Shown here: positions 24,406-32,393 of the stretch, piece by piece
Layout of the letters: each line of letters starts with the position of its first letter
How positions within the stretch are numbered: position 1 is the first letter of the stretch
Source: Gordonibacter massiliensis (ex Traore et al. 2017)
GTDB taxonomy: Bacteria; Actinomycetota; Coriobacteriia; Coriobacteriales; Eggerthellaceae
Direction of reading: 5' to 3'
Assembly (NCBI GenBank): GCA_900170005.1
Contig: LT827128.1
Location: 620,001-684,000, forward strand
Length of the DNA: 64,000 nucleotides
Notes under the pieces: model-generated
The model's database searches: none
What the model was told of the DNA's origin: nothing
The model's input: the letters and a program-made list of their open reading frames with translations, nothing else
Translations under genes and position numbers: made by a program

Positions 24406-25092
24406 ATGAATGAACGTACAGCTGCCATTATCAACCGTCGCCGCTTTATCGGACTTGCCGCCACGGCCGGTGCGACGGCGCTCTTCGGCGGCGCGCTTGC
24501 CGGATGCTCGTCCGAGAGCACGGAGCCGCGCGCTTCGCAGAGCGCCGCCGACGAGGCTGCGCCCGAACGGCCGACCGACACCGGTGCGGCGGCATCTCCC
24601 GAGGCTACCGCGTCCTCCCAGGCGCTCGTGGCCGTGTTCTCGTGGTCGGGGCATACCGCGCAGGTGGCCGACCGCATTCACGAGCTGGTGAAGAGCGACT
24701 ACTTCCGCATCGAGCCGGCCGAGCCGTACACGGACGACTACAACGCGCTGCTCGACGTGGCCCAGCGGGAGCAGGACGAGGACTACCGCCCCGCGCTGGC
24801 GGCCTCGGTGGATAACTGGGACGAATACGACACGATCTACCTGGGCTTTCCCGTGTGGTGGTACCACGTGCCGCAGATCATCAAAACGTTTGTGACCGAG
24901 CACGACCTGACGGGCAAGACCGTCGCGGTGTTCGGCACGAGCGGCGGCAGCAGCGTGGCGAGCACGCTGGGCAACATCGAGGCGCTGTGCCCGGGCGTGG
25001 CCTTTGCCGGCAACCTCACGCTCGACGGCGACGCGGTGGCCTCGCAGCTCGACCGCGTGGACACATGGCTTGGCGACTTGGGGCTGCGATGA
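24406..25092 (+). CDS. Tat-exported flavodoxin lipoprotein
   Basis: 228 residues. The signal has a twin arginine (NRRRFIG, about residue 11) and a lipobox ALAGCSS (Cys34), then a Ser/Ala/Glu-rich linker to about residue 70. The mature domain is a flavodoxin: VAVFSWSGHTAQVADRIHE, FPVWWYHVPQIIKTF, FGTSGGSSVASTL. A Tat route implies export folded with FMN bound, so it should carry electrons on the outer face of the membrane. ATG 24406 follows AGGAG. It overlaps the next gene by 4 nt (ATGA). Confidence 0.9.
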   Translation: MNERTAAIINRRRFIGLAATAGATALFGGALAGCSSESTEPRASQSAADEAAPERPTDTGAAASPEATASSQALVAVFSWSGHTAQVADRIHELVKSDYFRIEPAEPYTDDYNALLDVAQREQDEDYRPALAASVDNWDEYDTIYLGFPVWWYHVPQIIKTFVTEHDLTGKTVAVFGTSGGSSVASTLGNIEALCPGVAFAGNLTLDGDAVASQLDRVDTWLGDLGLR

Positions 25093-26594
25093 GCGGCCTG
25101 CCCATGCCCCGGCGGTCCTTCTTGAAGGCGGGGGCCGCGCTGGGAGGAACGGCGCTGCTGGGCGTCCTCGGGCTTTCGGGCTGTTCGTCGTGGACGCCCC
25201 GATCGGCGTCGTCGGGTGATTCCTCGGGCTTCGATGCGGAACAGGAGGCGAATGCGATGAATGCGGCAACGACGCCGTCCGACGTGCGGGACGGGCTGGT
25301 TTCCATCCCCGGCGGCACGTTTTCCATGGGAAGCCCTGCGGACGAGGGTTGGCGCGGGGAAGACGAGGCGCTTCACGAGGTGGAGGTGTCCGGCTTCTTC
25401 TTGGCGTCCTTCGAGACGACGCAGGCCGACTACGAGCGGCTCATGGGCGCGAACCCGAGCGCCAACGCCGGCGCCGGCCTGCCGGTGGAAAGCGTGACCT
25501 GGTACGACGCGGCGGCCTACTGCAACGCGCTCTCCGCCGAGGCGGGCCTTTCCCCCGCCTACGCCATCGACGGGGCGACGGTGACGTGGGATCTGTCCGC
25601 CGACGGCTACCGGCTGCCCACGGAGGCCGAATGGGAGTACGCTTGCCGCGCCGGCACGACCACGCCCTTCAACACGCAGACCTCCATCAGCCCCGACACC
25701 GAGGCGAACTACTACGGAACCTACCCCTACGGCATCGAGGAGAACTACTTCTCGCAGGGCGGCCTCGAAACCCGTCCGGGCGTGTACCGCCAGACTCCCA
25801 TCGAGCCGGGCAGCTTCGCGCCGAACGCCTGGGGGCTCTTCGACATGCACGGCAACGTGGCCGAATGGGTGTGGGATTACTACGGCCCCTACGACGAGGC
25901 GGTGCAGATCGATCCCACGGGCGCGCCGACGGGAGCTTTGCGCGTGAACCGCGGGGGCGGCTGGAACGACTTCGCCAAGAGCCTGCGCAGCGCCTACCGC
26001 GCGGCCCTGCCGGCCGACGGTGCGAGCCCCAGCGTGGGCTTCCGCGTGGCGCGCAACGCCGCCGCCAAGACGGGCGTGCTGGGCGCGCAGGTGGCGACGA
26101 CGGCGACGGGCGACGGCGATGTGCTGGTGGCCTTCTTCTCGTGGAGCGGCAACACGCGCGGCATCGCGCAGGAGATCGCGCGGCAGACCGGTTTCGACGT
26201 GGTGGAGTTGGAGTGCGAGCAACCGTACTCATCCGACTACAACACGGTGCTCGAAGAGGCGCAGCGCGACCAGAACGTCCAGGCGCGCCCCGCGCTGGCG
26301 ACGCGCGTGGGCGACATGGACCGCTACGGCACCGTCCTTCTGGGCTATCCCAACTGGTGGGCGTCCATCCCCATGCCCATCGCGTCGTTCTTGGGAAGCT
26401 ACGACTTCTCGGGCAAGACCATCGTGCCGTTCTGCAGCCACGGCGGCGGCAGGCTCGGGCAGAGCGTGTCGGCCATCTCGAAGCTGGCGCAGAACGCGAC
26501 GCTGGGCGAGGGGCTGTCGGTGCACTACTCCGGCGGGTCGGGCCTCGCGGCCGACGTGTCCGCCTGGCTCGAGCGAAACGGGATAGGGCGATGA
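25089..26594 (+). CDS. Tat lipoprotein: SUMF1/FGE-like domain fused to a flavodoxin
   Basis: 501 residues. Tat motif PRRSFLK and lipobox GLSGCSS (about residue 32) open the chain. Residues about 65-320 are an FGE-sulfatase (SUMF1) domain: VSIPGGTFSMGS, YRLPTEAEWEYACRAGT, FDMHGNVAEWVWD, RVNRGGGWNDF and GFRVAR. In true formylglycine-generating enzymes the copper Cys pair follows RGGSW; here that stretch (WNDFAKSLRSAYRAAL) has no Cys, so catalysis is unlikely. Residues about 340-501 are a flavodoxin (AFFSWSGNTRGIAQEI, PNWWASIPMPIASF). I recall no described protein with this combination. Coupled by ATGA on both sides. Confidence 0.88.
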   Translation: MSGLPMPRRSFLKAGAALGGTALLGVLGLSGCSSWTPRSASSGDSSGFDAEQEANAMNAATTPSDVRDGLVSIPGGTFSMGSPADEGWRGEDEALHEVEVSGFFLASFETTQADYERLMGANPSANAGAGLPVESVTWYDAAAYCNALSAEAGLSPAYAIDGATVTWDLSADGYRLPTEAEWEYACRAGTTTPFNTQTSISPDTEANYYGTYPYGIEENYFSQGGLETRPGVYRQTPIEPGSFAPNAWGLFDMHGNVAEWVWDYYGPYDEAVQIDPTGAPTGALRVNRGGGWNDFAKSLRSAYRAALPADGASPSVGFRVARNAAAKTGVLGAQVATTATGDGDVLVAFFSWSGNTRGIAQEIARQTGFDVVELECEQPYSSDYNTVLEEAQRDQNVQARPALATRVGDMDRYGTVLLGYPNWWASIPMPIASFLGSYDFSGKTIVPFCSHGGGRLGQSVSAISKLAQNATLGEGLSVHYSGGSGLAADVSAWLERNGIGR

Positions 26595-27409
26595 GCGCCG
26601 CATCCGCGCCGCATGTGCGCACGGCCCGGCGAGCCTCCGCGGGAAGCGCTTCGGGCGCATGCGGCTCCGCTCTGCCGAAACGCTTTTCCATGCCCGACGA
26701 ACATGGGCGGGGCGCGTCGCGAAGAGGCGCGAGCCGGCGTCGGCACCGCACGCTGCGCCTCGCGGTGGACGCCTGTTTGGCTGCGGTGTTCGTGGCGCTT
26801 ATGACCACGGCCACGGTGGAGGAGTTCGCGCACGAGTGGTTGGGCATGGCCGCCTTCGCGCTGTTCGTGGTGCACCAAGTGCTGAACCGGCGCTGGTGGA
26901 CGGGTCTGGTCAGGGGACGCTACACCGCGCTGCGCGCGCTGGGCACGGTGGTGAACCTGGGGCTTGCGCTGTGCATGGTCGGGCAGATGGCTTCGAGTTT
27001 GGTGCTGTCCGAGCACGCGCTGTGGTGGCTTCCCGCCCTCGACGGCGCCTGGTGGGCCCGTGTCGTGCACCTTCTGTGCTCGTACTGGGGTTTCGTGCTG
27101 GCGGCGATCCATGCGGGTCTGCACCTCGTCGGAGCGGCCCGCACCCTCGCGCGGCGCGGCGGCGCGCTTGCGTGGGGCGTGCGCATCGCCTTCGTGGCCG
27201 TCGCGTGCTTCGGCGCGTGGTCGTTCGTGCAGCTCGACCTAGCCACGTACCTGACCTTGAGCTCGCAGTTCGTCTTCGTGGACCCTGCGGTGCCGCTCGG
27301 CTTGACGGCGGCGGAGTACGCCTCGGTCGGGGTTCTGCTGGCGGCGGCCGCGCACGGCGCCGCGAGGCTTATATCCCCTCGGACGGCGCGTTCGACCTGC
27401 ACTTCTTGA
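26591..27409 (+). CDS. DUF4405-type membrane cytochrome-like protein
   Basis: 272 residues. A basic, signal-less N-terminus of about 55 residues leads into membrane helices carrying paired His: EEFAHEWLGMAAFALFVVHQVLNRRWW and RVVHLLCSYWGFVLAAIHAGLHLVG. This His layout is typical of DUF4405 and resembles di-heme b-type membrane subunits. DUF4405 proteins are recurrent in flavin-based extracytoplasmic electron-transfer clusters (recollection). ATG 26591 overlaps the upstream stop. It would hand membrane electrons to the two exported flavodoxins (inference). Its 3' end overlaps the convergent LysR gene by 41 nt. Confidence 0.8.
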   Translation: MSAASAPHVRTARRASAGSASGACGSALPKRFSMPDEHGRGASRRGASRRRHRTLRLAVDACLAAVFVALMTTATVEEFAHEWLGMAAFALFVVHQVLNRRWWTGLVRGRYTALRALGTVVNLGLALCMVGQMASSLVLSEHALWWLPALDGAWWARVVHLLCSYWGFVLAAIHAGLHLVGAARTLARRGGALAWGVRIAFVAVACFGAWSFVQLDLATYLTLSSQFVFVDPAVPLGLTAAEYASVGVLLAAAAHGAARLISPRTARSTCTS

Positions 27410-28259
27410 CGAACTGGATGAACGCGGCGGTGACGGGCGAGAACACCTGGTGCTCCTTCCAGATGAGCATGGTGCCCATGTTGAACCTCTGGGCAAGCGG
27501 CACGATGCGCAGCCCGTCGTAGCGGCCGTCCAGCCTCAGGCCCACGCCCACGCCCATGCCCGACCGCACCAGGATGGCGCCGTTGTACAAAAGGTTGTAC
27601 GTGCAGGCCACGTCCATGTCCGCAGCGCAGTCGCCGAACCAGCTCGTCAGGGCGTTCTGCGCCGATTCGCTTTTCGACACGATTAGGGGATACCCCGCAA
27701 GATCCTCGGGGCGCACGGACTCCTTGCTCGCAAGCGGGGAGTCGTCGCGCACGAGGACTCCCCACTCCTCCGTGCGCTCCATGCGCACGAACTCGTAGGT
27801 GCGCACGTCCACCGGTTCGCTGACCAGCCCTATGTCGAGCTCGCCCGCCTCGATCCGGCGTTTGATGCCAGCGGTGTTTCCGCTGTGCATGTCGAACGCG
27901 ACCAAGGGGTATTTCCTGCGGAAGGCCGTCATGATCTCGGCCAGCTCGCCCATGCTTAAGAATTCCCCGCAGCCGATGGCCACCTCTCCGGCAAGGGAAT
28001 CTTCCTCGTGGGAGATTTCCTTCACGGTCTTGTCGGCCAGGGCCAAAAGCTCCTGGGCGCGGCGTTTGAGCAGGACGCCCTCGTCGGTGAGCACGATGTT
28101 GTGGCTGCTGCGCGTGAACAGCTTCACGCCGAGCTCCCGCTCGAGCTGGGCGAGCTGGCGCGAGAGCGTGGGTTGGGTGACGTGCAGCTGTTGGGCGGCG
28201 CGCGTGATGTTCTCCTCGCGCGCCACCATGAGGAAGTACTGCAGGACGCGCAGTTCCAT
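27369..28259 (-). CDS. LysR-family transcriptional regulator
   Basis: 296 residues. The N-terminal HTH is MELRVLQYFLMVAREENITRAAQQLHVTQPTLSRQLAQLERELGVKLF, followed by the linker helix and the LysR_substrate domain (GEVAIGCGEFLSMGEL...). ATG 28259 puts the HTH at residue 1; the longer open frame is not family-like. It is divergent from an aldo-keto reductase gene whose promoter is MerR-type, so LysR may regulate itself and possibly that operon. The effector is unknown. Confidence 0.9.
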   Translation of the reverse strand: MELRVLQYFLMVAREENITRAAQQLHVTQPTLSRQLAQLERELGVKLFTRSSHNIVLTDEGVLLKRRAQELLALADKTVKEISHEEDSLAGEVAIGCGEFLSMGELAEIMTAFRRKYPLVAFDMHSGNTAGIKRRIEAGELDIGLVSEPVDVRTYEFVRMERTEEWGVLVRDDSPLASKESVRPEDLAGYPLIVSKSESAQNALTSWFGDCAADMDVACTYNLLYNGAILVRSGMGVGVGLRLDGRYDGLRIVPLAQRFNMGTMLIWKEHQVFSPVTAAFIQFVKKCRSNAPSEGI

Positions 28260-28341
28260 GGGTGCCTTCTTTCGCGTTCGTTTCGGGTTGGACGGGCTCC
28301 GTCGTGCGCTGCGGCAACGCCGTGCGTCGGCCTTGACCACA

Positions 28342-28361
28342 AATGCCTTAAAAGCATTATA
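28342..28361 (-). promoter_or_regulatory. LysR promoter -10 and candidate LTTR box
   Basis: TATAAT is read on the minus strand (28361-28356). It overlaps AATGC-N7-GCATT (28342-28358), which contains a T-N11-A LysR-type box. This is the expected position for autorepression. The -35 is weak. Confidence 0.55.
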
Positions 28362-28451
28362 AGGGATATGATATAGGTATTGGATATCGTTCGACCTCCC
28401 TTTTAGGGTCGAAGACGGGAGCCGGACCACTCCGGTACACATAATCACCAT

Positions 28452-28482
28452 TTGACTTGTAGTTAACTTCAAGTATTAAGAT
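28452..28482 (+). promoter_or_regulatory. MerR-type promoter of the aldo-keto reductase / lipoprotein operon
   Basis: TTGACT (28452-28457), 19-bp spacer, TAAGAT (28477-28482). The near-perfect dyad ACTTGTAGTT/AACTTCAAGT (28455-28474, 9 of 10 pairs) fills the spacer. The TTGACTT start and AAGTATTA after the dyad are shared with the promoter at 24228. Confidence 0.78.
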
Positions 28483-28563
28483 CGAACTCGGGATACGCGG
28501 AGTGCGAGAGGCTTCGCCGAAGGTTTCGGACGCGTCCCGCGTATCGCGAGAAAGGACACCGTC

Positions 28564-29616
28564 ATGAACGAGCAGGGCATGCGCCGCGCGAAGCTGGGAA
28601 GCACCGACCTTGAAGTGTCGGACATCTGCCTGGGCTGCATGGGCTTCGGCGACGCTTCGCGCGGACAGCACTCGTGGACGGTGGACGAGGACGCCTCCCG
28701 CGCCATCGTGAGAAGCGCGCTCGACGCGGGCATCAACTTCTTCGACACCGCCATCGCCTACCAGAGCGGTACGAGCGAGCAGTTCCTCGGCCGGGCGCTG
28801 CGCGACTTCGCACGGCGCGACGAGGTGGTGGTGGCCACGAAGTTCCCGCCGCGCACGGACAAGGAGATCGCCGAGGGCATCGACGGGCGTGCGCACGTCG
28901 GGCGCATGCTGGATGCGAGCCTGCGCAACCTGGGGATGGACCACGTCGACCTGTACATCTACCACATGTGGGACTACCGCACGCCCATCCGCGAGATCAT
29001 GCAGGGTTTGGCCGACGCGGTGGCGCAGGGCAAGGCGCGGCACGTCGGCATCTCCAACTGCTTCGCCTGGCAGCTGGCGCAGGCGAACGCGCTGGCCGAC
29101 GCCGAGGGCTTCCCGCGGTTCGTCTCGGTGCAGGGCCATTACAACCTGCTGTTCCGCGAGGAGGAGCGCGAGATGGTGCCCCTGTGCCGGCAGGAGGGCA
29201 TCGCGCTCACGCCGTACAGCCCGCTCGCCGGCGGGCGGTTGTCGAAGCGCCCCGGCGAGGAGTCGAAGCGTTTGCGCGAGGACGCCTACGCGCGGCTGAA
29301 GTACGACGGCGCCGCGGCGCTCGACCGTCCCGTGATCGAGCGTGTGTCTCAGCTGGCCGACGAGCGCGGTGTTTCCATGGCGCAGGTGGCGCTCGTGTGG
29401 CTTCTGGCGAAGGGCGCGGTGCCCGTGACGGGCGCGACGAAGACGCGGCACGTGCAGGATGCCGCGCGGGCGGCGGCCCTGCGCCTTTTGCCGGACGAGA
29501 TCGCCTATTTGGAGGAACCGTACCTCCCCCATGCGCTCGTGGGCGTCATGGCGCAGAACGTTCCGGACGCGGAAGGGGGCGAGCGCGCATGGTCGACGGG
29601 CGACCAGCAAATATAG
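28564..29616 (+). CDS. Aldo/keto reductase
   Basis: 350 residues. Tetrad residues: Asp/Tyr in FFDTAIAYQ, Lys in VATKFPP, His in YIYHMWD. GATKTRHVQDA forms the NADPH pocket. The N-terminus MRRAKLGSTDLEVSDICLGCMGFGD is standard for this subgroup. It is first in a run driven by the MerR-type promoter; RBS AAAGGA. Its 3' end overlaps the next gene by 28 nt. Confidence 0.92.
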   Translation: MNEQGMRRAKLGSTDLEVSDICLGCMGFGDASRGQHSWTVDEDASRAIVRSALDAGINFFDTAIAYQSGTSEQFLGRALRDFARRDEVVVATKFPPRTDKEIAEGIDGRAHVGRMLDASLRNLGMDHVDLYIYHMWDYRTPIREIMQGLADAVAQGKARHVGISNCFAWQLAQANALADAEGFPRFVSVQGHYNLLFREEEREMVPLCRQEGIALTPYSPLAGGRLSKRPGEESKRLREDAYARLKYDGAAALDRPVIERVSQLADERGVSMAQVALVWLLAKGAVPVTGATKTRHVQDAARAAALRLLPDEIAYLEEPYLPHALVGVMAQNVPDAEGGERAWSTGDQQI

Positions 29617-30383
29617 GGCGCTTCGAGCTGCCGGCTCTGGCACTCGCCATCGCGTTGGTCCTGCTGTCCTCGGTGGGGTGCGTCGTGACAAGCGCATGGG
29701 GCGAATCGCCCGCGCATCGGGACGGCGCCGCTGCGACGGCCGGAGTATCGGCGGACACGTGGGGCGCGGGCGGAGAGGGCTCGGGGGATGCGGCCGGTGC
29801 GGCCGGCGATTCCGCAGGCGAAGGGTCCGCCGACTATTCGTCGCGCGTTTTCGAGCTGCTGCAGTTCCCGGACATGCCCGCCGGATGCGAGGCGTATTCG
29901 CTGGCGGCGGTGCTGAGCGCCTTGGACTACGAGGCCGATCCCCGCGAGATCGTGGCTGCGGACTTGCCCTTCGCATCCGACGGCGGCGTGTCGGCGGACG
30001 TCTACGCGGGAGACCCCTACACGGCGGGCGAGGGGCTTCCGCCGGCGATCGTCGCGGCGGGCAACTCGTATGCGGCCCGCGTCGGCGGTGCGGAGCAGTT
30101 CGTCGACGCCACGGGCGCTGCGTTCGACGAGCTTCTGGCGCGGGCCGACGGCGGGAGCCCCGTGCTCGTGTGGACGACGACGTATCTGCGCGACCCGGGG
30201 TTCGCCGAGCCGCTTTCCGCTTACTCCTTCTACGACCTGGAGCATTGCGTGGTGCTGCTGGGAAGCGAGGGCGAGCGGGTGCGGGTGATGGACCCGATGG
30301 TGGGTCTGACCGACTACGACCGCGCGTGGTTCGCGCAGGTTTACGAGCTGTGCGGCAGCATGGCGGTTGAGATCGCGGATTGA
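29589..30383 (+). CDS. Membrane-anchored C39-like papain-fold protein
   Basis: 264 residues. An N-terminal hydrophobic helix (LPALALAIALVLLSSVGC) is either an anchor or a poor lipobox, followed by an Ala/Gly linker. The C-terminal domain matches peptidase C39-like proteins: Cys in MPAGCEAYSLAAVLSAL, His in YDLEHCVVLLG, Asp in VMDPMVGLTDY. It probably cleaves or binds peptides outside the cell; no substrate is known. The start at 29589 lies within the end of the aldo-keto reductase gene, so translational coupling is likely. Confidence 0.8.
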   Translation: MVDGRPANIGRFELPALALAIALVLLSSVGCVVTSAWGESPAHRDGAAATAGVSADTWGAGGEGSGDAAGAAGDSAGEGSADYSSRVFELLQFPDMPAGCEAYSLAAVLSALDYEADPREIVAADLPFASDGGVSADVYAGDPYTAGEGLPPAIVAAGNSYAARVGGAEQFVDATGAAFDELLARADGGSPVLVWTTTYLRDPGFAEPLSAYSFYDLEHCVVLLGSEGERVRVMDPMVGLTDYDRAWFAQVYELCGSMAVEIAD

Positions 30384-30408
30384 TGGAACCGGCGAAAGGA
30401 AAACGGCT

Positions 30409-30957
30409 ATGAGGAAATTGATAGCACTCGCTCTGTTGGCATTGGGCTTGTCGGCAACCCTGTGCGCCTGCTCGGGCGCGGCCGAGCAGGCGGGGTCGGA
30501 GCCGAGCTCGTCGGCGGGTCAGACTTCTGCGGTTGTGCCCGACGAGCAACCCGAAGCGGAGGATGACACCGGCGCTGCCGCTGCTCCCGTCGATTCTGCG
30601 GCAAGAATCGTGCGCGCGACGTTTGCCGACCGCACTGTTCTCATCGAGCTTGCCGACAACCCAACGGCGGACGACCTGTACGTGCGGCTACCCTTCGAGG
30701 TGCAGTTCAACGACTTCAACCATACCGAGAAGATAGGCTACCCCGACGAGCCGTTCGACCTCGAGGGCTCGCCCGACGCGTGCGACCCCGAGTCGGGGGA
30801 TCTGGCCCTGTACGCGCCGTGGGGCAACCTCTCGCTGTTCTACGAGGACTTCCGCTATTCGGAAGGGCTCGTTCCCCTGGGAAAGACGGTGGAGGGCCTG
30901 GAATTCCTGTCGGAGATATCCGACGGCGAAACCGTTGCATTCGAACGGGCGGAATAG
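30409..30957 (+). CDS. Cyclophilin-like-fold lipoprotein
   Basis: 182 residues. The signal ends with lipobox TLCACSG (about residue 21). The mature domain (about 65-182) carries the cyclophilin-like pattern VRLPFEVQFNDFNHTEKIGYP, GDLALYAPWGNLSLFYEDF and LVPLGKTVEGLEFL. This family often accompanies aldo-keto reductase and flavodoxin genes in anaerobes (recollection); biochemistry is unclear. ATG 30409 has GGAAAA upstream and sits 25 nt after the C39-like gene. Confidence 0.85.
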   Translation: MRKLIALALLALGLSATLCACSGAAEQAGSEPSSSAGQTSAVVPDEQPEAEDDTGAAAAPVDSAARIVRATFADRTVLIELADNPTADDLYVRLPFEVQFNDFNHTEKIGYPDEPFDLEGSPDACDPESGDLALYAPWGNLSLFYEDFRYSEGLVPLGKTVEGLEFLSEISDGETVAFERAE

Positions 30958-31082
30958 GAGGCCGGCGGGCGTGAGGGCCGTGTTGGCCATGCGGTTCAAG
31001 TAAGGGATGCACGAGAGAGGGCGAAGGCCCTGCCCCGTGGCCGTGATCGCGCGGGTGGGGTCGTTTCGGGAAAGGATGCGAC

Positions 31083-32132
31083 ATGGACGGCAAGCTGGAT
31101 AGACGCACGTTTTTGATGGGTTCGGCGGGCATCGGCATGGCGGTGCTGGCGGGCGGGGCGCTTGCGGGGTGCGCCGCCGGAGAAGAACCGGCTCCGGCCG
31201 AGAGTGCGCCGCAGGAGGCTGCGCCCGAGCAGGCGGGGGAAGCGGCGCGCCCGCAGCCTTCCGCCGCAGACGCGCCGCAGGTGTTCTTCACGACGGACAT
31301 CAGCGCCGCCGGCCTCGTGCGCGCGTTCGAGGCGCTGGGAGTGCAGCCAGCCGGCAACGTGGCGGTGAAGCTCTCCACCGGCGAGCCGGGCGGGCACAAC
31401 TTCCTGCAGCCCGACCTGATAGCCGACCTGGTGCACGGCGTGGGCGGCACCATCGTGGAATGCAACACAGCCTACGGCGGGCGACGCGGCACCACCGAGA
31501 GCCACCGGCAGGCTGCCGCCGATCACGGCTTCACGGCTATCGCCGAGGTGGACATCATGGACGCCGACGGCTCGATGAGCCTGCCCGTGACGGGCGGCAC
31601 GCACCTTTCCGAGGACTTGGTGGGCGCGCATCTGGCGAACTACGACTACGTGGTGTCGCTCGCGCACTTCAAGGGCCATGCCATGGGCGGCTTCGGCGGC
31701 GCGCTGAAGAACTGTTCCATCGGCATCGCCTCGCGCGAGGGCAAGATGCTCATCCACAGCGCCGGCGCGTCCAGCACGAGCTGGGGAAGCCCCGCGCAAG
31801 ACGACTTCCTGGAGTCCATGGCCGAGGCCGTCAAGGCCGTGAGCGACCATATGGGCGGTGCCCTGTGCTACGTGAACGTGATGAACCGCCTGTCGGTGGA
31901 TTGCGACTGCGACTCCAACCCGGCCGAGCCGGACATGGCCGATATCGGCATCCTGGCCTCGACCGATCCCGTGGCGCTCGACCGCGCCTGCGTGGACCTC
32001 GTGTACGCCGCCCCCGACGGCGCCTCGCTCGTGCGCCGCATGGAGTCGCTCAACGGCCCGCACATCCTGGAGCACGCCGAGGCCATCGGCCTGGGCACCC
32101 AGAGCTACGAGCTGGTTGATTTGGACGCGTGA
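31083..32132 (+). CDS. Tat-exported DUF362 lipoprotein
   Basis: 349 residues. Tat motif DRRTFLM and lipobox ALAGCAA (about residue 30) are followed by a Pro/Ala/Glu linker. The mature part is DUF362: VAVKLSTGEPG, YDYVVSLAHFKGHAMGGFGGALKNCSIGIASREGK and DIGILASTDPVALDRACVDLVY. DUF362 domains are usually linked to ferredoxins; here there is no cluster motif, but Cys-rich NRLSVDCDCDSNP is notable. It is the fourth gene of the probable operon starting at 28564. Confidence 0.85.
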   Translation: MDGKLDRRTFLMGSAGIGMAVLAGGALAGCAAGEEPAPAESAPQEAAPEQAGEAARPQPSAADAPQVFFTTDISAAGLVRAFEALGVQPAGNVAVKLSTGEPGGHNFLQPDLIADLVHGVGGTIVECNTAYGGRRGTTESHRQAAADHGFTAIAEVDIMDADGSMSLPVTGGTHLSEDLVGAHLANYDYVVSLAHFKGHAMGGFGGALKNCSIGIASREGKMLIHSAGASSTSWGSPAQDDFLESMAEAVKAVSDHMGGALCYVNVMNRLSVDCDCDSNPAEPDMADIGILASTDPVALDRACVDLVYAAPDGASLVRRMESLNGPHILEHAEAIGLGTQSYELVDLDA

Positions 32133-32185
32133 AAGGCTCGGCGTGGTATGCGCCGGGCGGGCGATACGGCGGATTGGAGAGGAAC

Positions 32186-32314
32186 ATGCTAGCTATTTGG
32201 ATTGCGCGAGGCGTATTTGCCATAGCAGCGGTGCTCGTCGCCTATGCGCTTCTCAGACGGCCCAGCGAAGAGGAGCTCCGCCAGCGCGAGGAACTCGAGT
32301 GGCGGCTGAGGTGA
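32186..32314 (+). CDS. Small single-span membrane protein
   Basis: 42 residues: MLAIWIARGVFAIAAVLVAYALL is one hydrophobic helix, followed by a charged tail (RRPSEEELRQREELEWRLR). GGAGAGGAAC precedes the ATG. It is located between the DUF362 lipoprotein and a DASS transporter. Its function is unknown; it may be an accessory peptide for a membrane neighbour. The ribosome site and hydrophobic-then-amphipathic layout argue against a chance open frame. Confidence 0.55.
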   Translation: MLAIWIARGVFAIAAVLVAYALLRRPSEEELRQREELEWRLR

Positions 32315-32393
32315 CGGGGCGGCACGGCTCGAGCGTCGCCGATGGGCGGGTCTGGACAGGCGGCGTGCTGCGCGGCGCGCCGCTGCACGACGA

